From Patellaria atrata CBS 101060 (lineage: Eukaryota; Ascomycota; Dothideomycetes; Patellariales; Patellariaceae): DNA of 64,000 nt. The notes under the pieces are model-generated. The model saw nothing but the letters and a program-made list of their open reading frames with translations, was not told the origin of the DNA and did not search any database. Of this stretch, positions 60,094 through 64,000 are shown one piece after another. The stretch's first letter is position 1; the number at the start of each line of letters is the position of its first letter. The translations under genes were made by a program, and so were the position numbers. Where the stretch lies: positions 1,764,132-1,828,131 of the forward strand of contig MU006091.1 of assembly GCA_010093705.1 (NCBI GenBank). Reading direction: 5' to 3'.

Positions 60094-60185
60094 ATCAGTA
60101 AATGTATAACTGATTTAAATGTGGACCGTGCGCACCTGAAGAGCAGGGGTATTACTGATTTAAAAAACTTGCTGCAAATCAGTAA
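60090..60185. repeat. Cluster of AAATCAGT inverted repeats at the copia breakpoint
   Basis: Two hairpins share one core. TTAAATCAGT (60090-60099) pairs perfectly with ACTGATTTAA (60109-60118), and TTACTGATTT (60152-60161) pairs with AAATCAGTAA (60176-60185). Four copies of the 8-mer AAATCAGT or its complement thus fall in 96 bp, starting exactly where the copia similarity ends and about 320 bp before the recombinase-helicase gene. They may be terminal or subterminal repeats of the next element. Confidence 0.7.
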
Positions 60186-60504
60186 AGGGTAAATCTTCAA
60201 GTAAATGCAGATATAATTCGATAGAAAGGTAAAATCAACCTTACGCAATCAGCCGGTCAAATTAGATTTTTTATATCGCTTCTAGTTCCTTTAATGCAGC
60301 CTGCGATATAAATCGCTGGTCAGGAATGTTAATGGGGTCACTTTCTATCTATGCGTCCCTACTGGCGCTATCCCTCCAACCAATTAAAAGAAGAAGAAGG
60401 AGAAGAAGCGAAGAAAGTCCGAATAGAAGAAATGGAATATCTCCCTCTCTCTATTCTCCCTCTCCTTTGTTGTAACTCCCTTTTCATTAGGCTTATCAAT
60501 ATTA
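60186..60504. other. Upstream region of the recombinase-helicase gene
   Basis: Purine-rich (AGAAGAAGGAGAAG) then pyrimidine-rich (CTCCCTCTCTCTATTCTCCC) tracts lie 80-125 bp before the start codon, typical of a TATA-less fungal promoter. No other gene seen. Confidence 0.45.
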
Positions 60505-63500
60505 ATGGATCAATTTAATACCCTTTTTATTCATATTCCATGCTATCGTGTCGCCGTTTGTAAAGAATGTCACGTTGGTATAGTAAAGGCCAATATCGCC
60601 CGCCACCTAGACACTCGACACGCGAATTTGACGAGGAGCACACTGCAGGAAATCGCCCGGGCGGCTAGAGCGATCGAGGAGCTGGCGGAAGGTGAGGAAC
60701 AGGTGGTATACCCGGGCCCGGACTCCGAGCCCGTGCCCCACCTTGCTGTGTGGCGCGACGGGCTAAAGTGCACGCGGTGCGGTTATATCCGCCGAACTAT
60801 ACAGGACGTGCAGTCGCACTGCCGCGAGCAGCACGGCTGGGCGAACCCGCGGAAGAGGGGCCGCATGGCCAAGGGCTGCCGGGCCGAGGCCAACGCGATG
60901 TGGGTGGAAGGGGTGCACTGCCAGAAGTTTGCGGGAGCCGGCAAGCTAGGGAAGCTGTTTGAGGTTAAGAGCCAGGAGGAGAAGATAGACGCGGGGAGAG
61001 GTATACCGCAGGACGAGGGAGTCGAGATAAGCCAACAACTAGAAAGAATGTTTATCAAGGTGTCTAGACAGCTAGAGAAGGCGGAGGAGGATGCGTACTC
61101 GATCGTGGAGCCGGACAGTGACAGGTTCATCCCCAACACGTGGCTGGACAGATCAGGATGGGCAAAGCATTTTGCCGGTTTCGATCGCACTTGGCTGCGC
61201 TCATTGGTCCAGAGGCCAGGAAGGCACGAGAGCGCGCTGACAAAGCTATGCTGGGCGGTTGAGAGTGTGATATATAAGGCCCAGCGGTCATCGACAGCTG
61301 AGGTTATGGGATTGCCATCCATGAATTACATCAATAGAAGAGAAGCAGGGAATGATACTAACGAGAAGCCGTTAAACACGCGGCAGGCCGGCTCAACGAT
61401 GATTAGATATAGTCGGGTCTGGGTCGGCATGATTGGCTACATCTGGAGGACATACAAGCTGGAAGCAGGCTTGCCGGCAGCGGGCAATGGCGTAGTAGAA
61501 GAAGACGGGGAAGAGGGAAGCGGGCATGAGCGTACTAAGAGGAGGCCAACGTACCGGCTGACAGGTAAGCAACAGGAATGCTTATCAGGGATTATTGATA
61601 TAGTTAGAGAGGATAAGGATGAGGAGGATGGTGAGGGAAGAGAAGACGAAGAAGAAGTATACTATAAGCTCACGGCGGTAGAGGATGACGATTACAGCGA
61701 GGCTAGTGAGTATAACGTGGAAGACTTATTAGGAGAGGAGGAAGAAGCCCAGCTAGAGAGTAATACCTTAGCGTTCCTACTATCGCTGTTAGATCACCAG
61801 TTAAAGGATAGCGAGTATCAAAGCGCGCTTATCAGTGCCACGGCTGCATTCGGTGTAGATGCAGACCAGGGCTGGAAAGGTGTGCTCGCATACACACCTA
61901 CGCTCTCAGCAATCATCACGGTCGCCAGGATGCTAGTGCTCTACCAGGCAAGACAGACCAGAATCCGGAGCATCGAGGAGATGATAGGGAGGGATGGAAT
62001 TGACGGAGAGAAGGCACAAGACCTGGCGCCATCTCACTTCGAACTGGTGAAAGAGATGACTGGCCGATTTATGACGCTGACGGCTTTTGGAGGCCAGCCT
62101 AGTCCGATGGACTCGTTACTACGGCTGCGAACGTATGGGTTCAAGATTAGGTTCAATACCAACGCTGAGGGTAAAGTGGACTGGGCGGGGGACACGCTAC
62201 TGTATGGCCATGTCAAGTTCACCGTTCCAGAGCTGCGATCGATGATCCATGGGCTGGTGGAGACAGCGCGGCTGGAACTGATGCAGGACCTGCTACTGCT
62301 AGACATGGATGAGGATGGCCAGGTTAAGGAAGGCTCGACAACGGCGCCGGCCATATGTTGGGACAGCCTGGTGGACAATCCGGCGGAGATGAAGGCCGGA
62401 TGGAACCTCTTTAAAGATTCCAGAAACACATTTGGAGGTGTCGACGGCAAAGAGTGGCTGTCAGGGCGCATGGTTAGGGAGCAGAGGCTGAGGCGACGGT
62501 TTATCAATAGCATAGCAAAGGACACGGCTGCTCCGGATGGCTACGGGATCGCTTGGAGGATAGCCCAGGTCAGGCGGTACCAGAAAGCAGGGAAATCGTT
62601 CCGCCAGAAGCTGCTTGTGCTGGCACATATGACCGGAGGGATGCCAGCGCGGGGGACCGAGATCGTCTCAGTCCAGTACATGAACAGCCCCAACGGGGAG
62701 GGTAGAGGGTTGTTTGTGGAGGATGGGCTGCTCGTCTATGTCACCAGGTACCATAAGGGCATCGGAGCGAGTTCAAGAGCCAAAGTGATCCACCGCTATC
62801 TACCAAGGGAGGTTGGCGAGTTGATGTTCTACTACCTCTGGCTGGTCATCCCGTTCCAGGCCAAGTTGAGCATGGCACCGAGCGGGAGCGTCGCAAGGCA
62901 GCCCAGCGCATTCATCTGGGAGCCAGCGGGGGAAAAGACGTGGGAAGGGCCGCAGCTCAAGAAAAGAATGGGGAGAGCTGGAAGTCGAGAAGCCGAAGGG
63001 TCGAGCGAAGGTGATACTATAGCAGAAGATAAAGGTTTGGAGGAGACGGAAAGGTGGGATACTAACCGTATAGGAAGAGCGCTACAGCAAGTATCTATAA
63101 GGTGGCTAGGAGTTAAGCTTGGCATCTTAAGCTGGAGACACTGCGTTAAGGCAATCTATCGCAGGTATATCAGCGACGAGACAGCCCAGCACGCGCTGAT
63201 AGAGAGCGATGGAGAGGAAGAGGAAGACGAGGCGGACAATCCATTTGACATTGGCTTTGGGCACGGGTCAAAGACCGCAGAGGCTGTTTACGGCAGGACG
63301 GTTGACGAGTCCCCATTTAGTACCGCCAGTCAGCGCTCAGCCCTACGTAAGGTTAGCAAGAGATGGCACGAGTTTCTTAAGTTCCAGTCGACGCTAGAAG
63401 ATGATGCTTATCGCAAAGGAAAGATAACAGCAAAAATAAAGAAGAAGGAAGCTATAGAGGGAGAGATGAAGAGGTGGAAAAGGTTACGAGCGGTTAATAT

Positions 63501-64000
63501 CCGGGAGCAATTGAAGTTGCTGGTTGGGAGCGAGGCAGAGTTTAGGAGCGTCCAAAGACCGGCACTAGAGGCGATCATGCAACAGAAAAATCCCGTGGTC
63601 GTGGTGATGGGAACAGGCGCCGGGAAGAGTATGCTATTCATGCTACCGGCATCGTGCTTAATAGGTGTGACAGTTGTCGTGGTCCCACTAATTTCGCTGA
63701 GGGCAGATATGAAGGCACGCTGCAGCCATGCCGGGATCGAGTGTGTCGAATGGGACAGCAGGAGGCCACAGGAATGGGCCTCGGTCGTCTTGGTAACACC
63801 GGAGTCGGCGGTCAGCGAGGGATTTGGGAACTTCATCAACCGGCAGAGGTCGATGGGAAGGCTAGATCGCATTGTGGTAGATGAGTGTCATGTCGTGCTG
63901 GACTCGACCAAGGGCTGGAGGACGCGTATGCTAAGGCTACGGGAGCTAGTCAAGGCAGAGACACAGCTAGTGTATCTAACAGCCACGATGAGGCCTAACT
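60505..64000 (+). CDS. Zinc-finger / tyrosine-recombinase-like / RecQ-helicase fusion protein (partial, runs off the window)
   Basis: One open frame of 1165 codons from the ATG at 60505 to the window end, without introns. N-terminus: two C2H2-like fingers, CKECHVG...HLDTRH (residues 19-39) and CTRCGYI...HCREQH, as in OrsD/DUF3505 proteins. Middle: a tyrosine-recombinase-like core with HMTGGMPARGTEIVSVQY (Arg716), VTRYHKG (Lys751), SWRHCVKAIYRRY (His879) and FGHGSKTAEAVYGRT (His920, Tyr929 as likely nucleophile). C-terminus: a RecQ-type helicase start with RSVQRPALEAIM, Walker A GTGAGKSM (Lys1041), VVPLISLRADM, TPESA, DECH (1126-1129) and YLTATMRP; the second RecA lobe lies beyond 64000. The codons are more GC-rich than the flanks. 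Recombinase plus helicase suggests a self-mobilising element; mobility is inference. Confidence 0.82.
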   Translation, partial: MDQFNTLFIHIPCYRVAVCKECHVGIVKANIARHLDTRHANLTRSTLQEIARAARAIEELAEGEEQVVYPGPDSEPVPHLAVWRDGLKCTRCGYIRRTIQDVQSHCREQHGWANPRKRGRMAKGCRAEANAMWVEGVHCQKFAGAGKLGKLFEVKSQEEKIDAGRGIPQDEGVEISQQLERMFIKVSRQLEKAEEDAYSIVEPDSDRFIPNTWLDRSGWAKHFAGFDRTWLRSLVQRPGRHESALTKLCWAVESVIYKAQRSSTAEVMGLPSMNYINRREAGNDTNEKPLNTRQAGSTMIRYSRVWVGMIGYIWRTYKLEAGLPAAGNGVVEEDGEEGSGHERTKRRPTYRLTGKQQECLSGIIDIVREDKDEEDGEGREDEEEVYYKLTAVEDDDYSEASEYNVEDLLGEEEEAQLESNTLAFLLSLLDHQLKDSEYQSALISATAAFGVDADQGWKGVLAYTPTLSAIITVARMLVLYQARQTRIRSIEEMIGRDGIDGEKAQDLAPSHFELVKEMTGRFMTLTAFGGQPSPMDSLLRLRTYGFKIRFNTNAEGKVDWAGDTLLYGHVKFTVPELRSMIHGLVETARLELMQDLLLLDMDEDGQVKEGSTTAPAICWDSLVDNPAEMKAGWNLFKDSRNTFGGVDGKEWLSGRMVREQRLRRRFINSIAKDTAAPDGYGIAWRIAQVRRYQKAGKSFRQKLLVLAHMTGGMPARGTEIVSVQYMNSPNGEGRGLFVEDGLLVYVTRYHKGIGASSRAKVIHRYLPREVGELMFYYLWLVIPFQAKLSMAPSGSVARQPSAFIWEPAGEKTWEGPQLKKRMGRAGSREAEGSSEGDTIAEDKGLEETERWDTNRIGRALQQVSIRWLGVKLGILSWRHCVKAIYRRYISDETAQHALIESDGEEEEDEADNPFDIGFGHGSKTAEAVYGRTVDESPFSTASQRSALRKVSKRWHEFLKFQSTLEDDAYRKGKITAKIKKKEAIEGEMKRWKRLRAVNIREQLKLLVGSEAEFRSVQRPALEAIMQQKNPVVVVMGTGAGKSMLFMLPASCLIGVTVVVVPLISLRADMKARCSHAGIECVEWDSRRPQEWASVVLVTPESAVSEGFGNFINRQRSMGRLDRIVVDECHVVLDSTKGWRTRMLRLRELVKAETQLVYLTATMRPN

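Overview
The window comes from a filamentous ascomycete (Pezizomycotina). Most genes have several introns of about 45-90 bp with GT...AG ends and CTAAC/CTGAC-like branch sites. The families are typical of fungi: AA9 LPMO, DUF1996, eqolisin, highly reducing PKS, TOXE-like bANK regulator, POT transporter, Tc1/pogo and Ty1/copia elements. I cannot name the species. Gene islands alternate with AT-rich, gene-poor DNA that holds relics and solo LTRs.

Region 1 (1-1.5 kb) holds decayed DNA transposons. Region 2 (1.9-11.5 kb) is a compact set of four genes: a stand-alone ATP-grasp ligase, a cysteine-synthase-fold PLP enzyme fused to a rhodanese domain, a POT/PTR2 peptide transporter and a SAM methyltransferase. 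I read this as a candidate NRPS-independent pathway for a modified amino acid or small peptide; the product is unknown. Region 3 (12-31 kb) is loosely spaced. It has secreted or wall-related genes (AA9 LPMO, DUF1996 protein, an eqolisin-like protein without its catalytic residues, a single-pass membrane protein) and several broken genes (APH-like kinase, GH71 glucanase, ketosamine kinase), plus solo LTRs. Region 4 (31.6-33.4 kb) is a housekeeping-type phosphoinositide phospholipase C.

Region 5 (37.2-54.6 kb) is a polyketide biosynthetic cluster: P450, SDR, BBE-like FAD oxidase, bANK regulator (bZIP basic region plus ankyrin repeats), polyketide-transferase-like alpha/beta hydrolase, and a 2399-residue highly reducing PKS (KS-AT-DH-degenerate MT-ER-KR-ACP). 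The hydrolase and PKS are divergent and share a promoter region. The PKS has no release domain, so the hydrolase is the likely release or transfer enzyme, and the P450, SDR and FAD oxidase would tailor the chain. Repeats flank the cluster on both sides: solo LTRs at 36 kb, and a LINE fragment plus a copia element from 54.7 kb.

Region 6 (54.7-64 kb) is mobile DNA. A copia element has a 5' LTR, a primer site matching the initiator-tRNA anticodon arm, and one long polyprotein frame with two TAG stops; its 3' end is cut off. At the cut lies a cluster of AAATCAGT inverted repeats. Next comes a large intronless open frame that runs off the window. It joins OrsD-like zinc fingers, a tyrosine-recombinase-like catalytic domain and a RecQ-type helicase domain in one protein, and is the most unusual object in the window.
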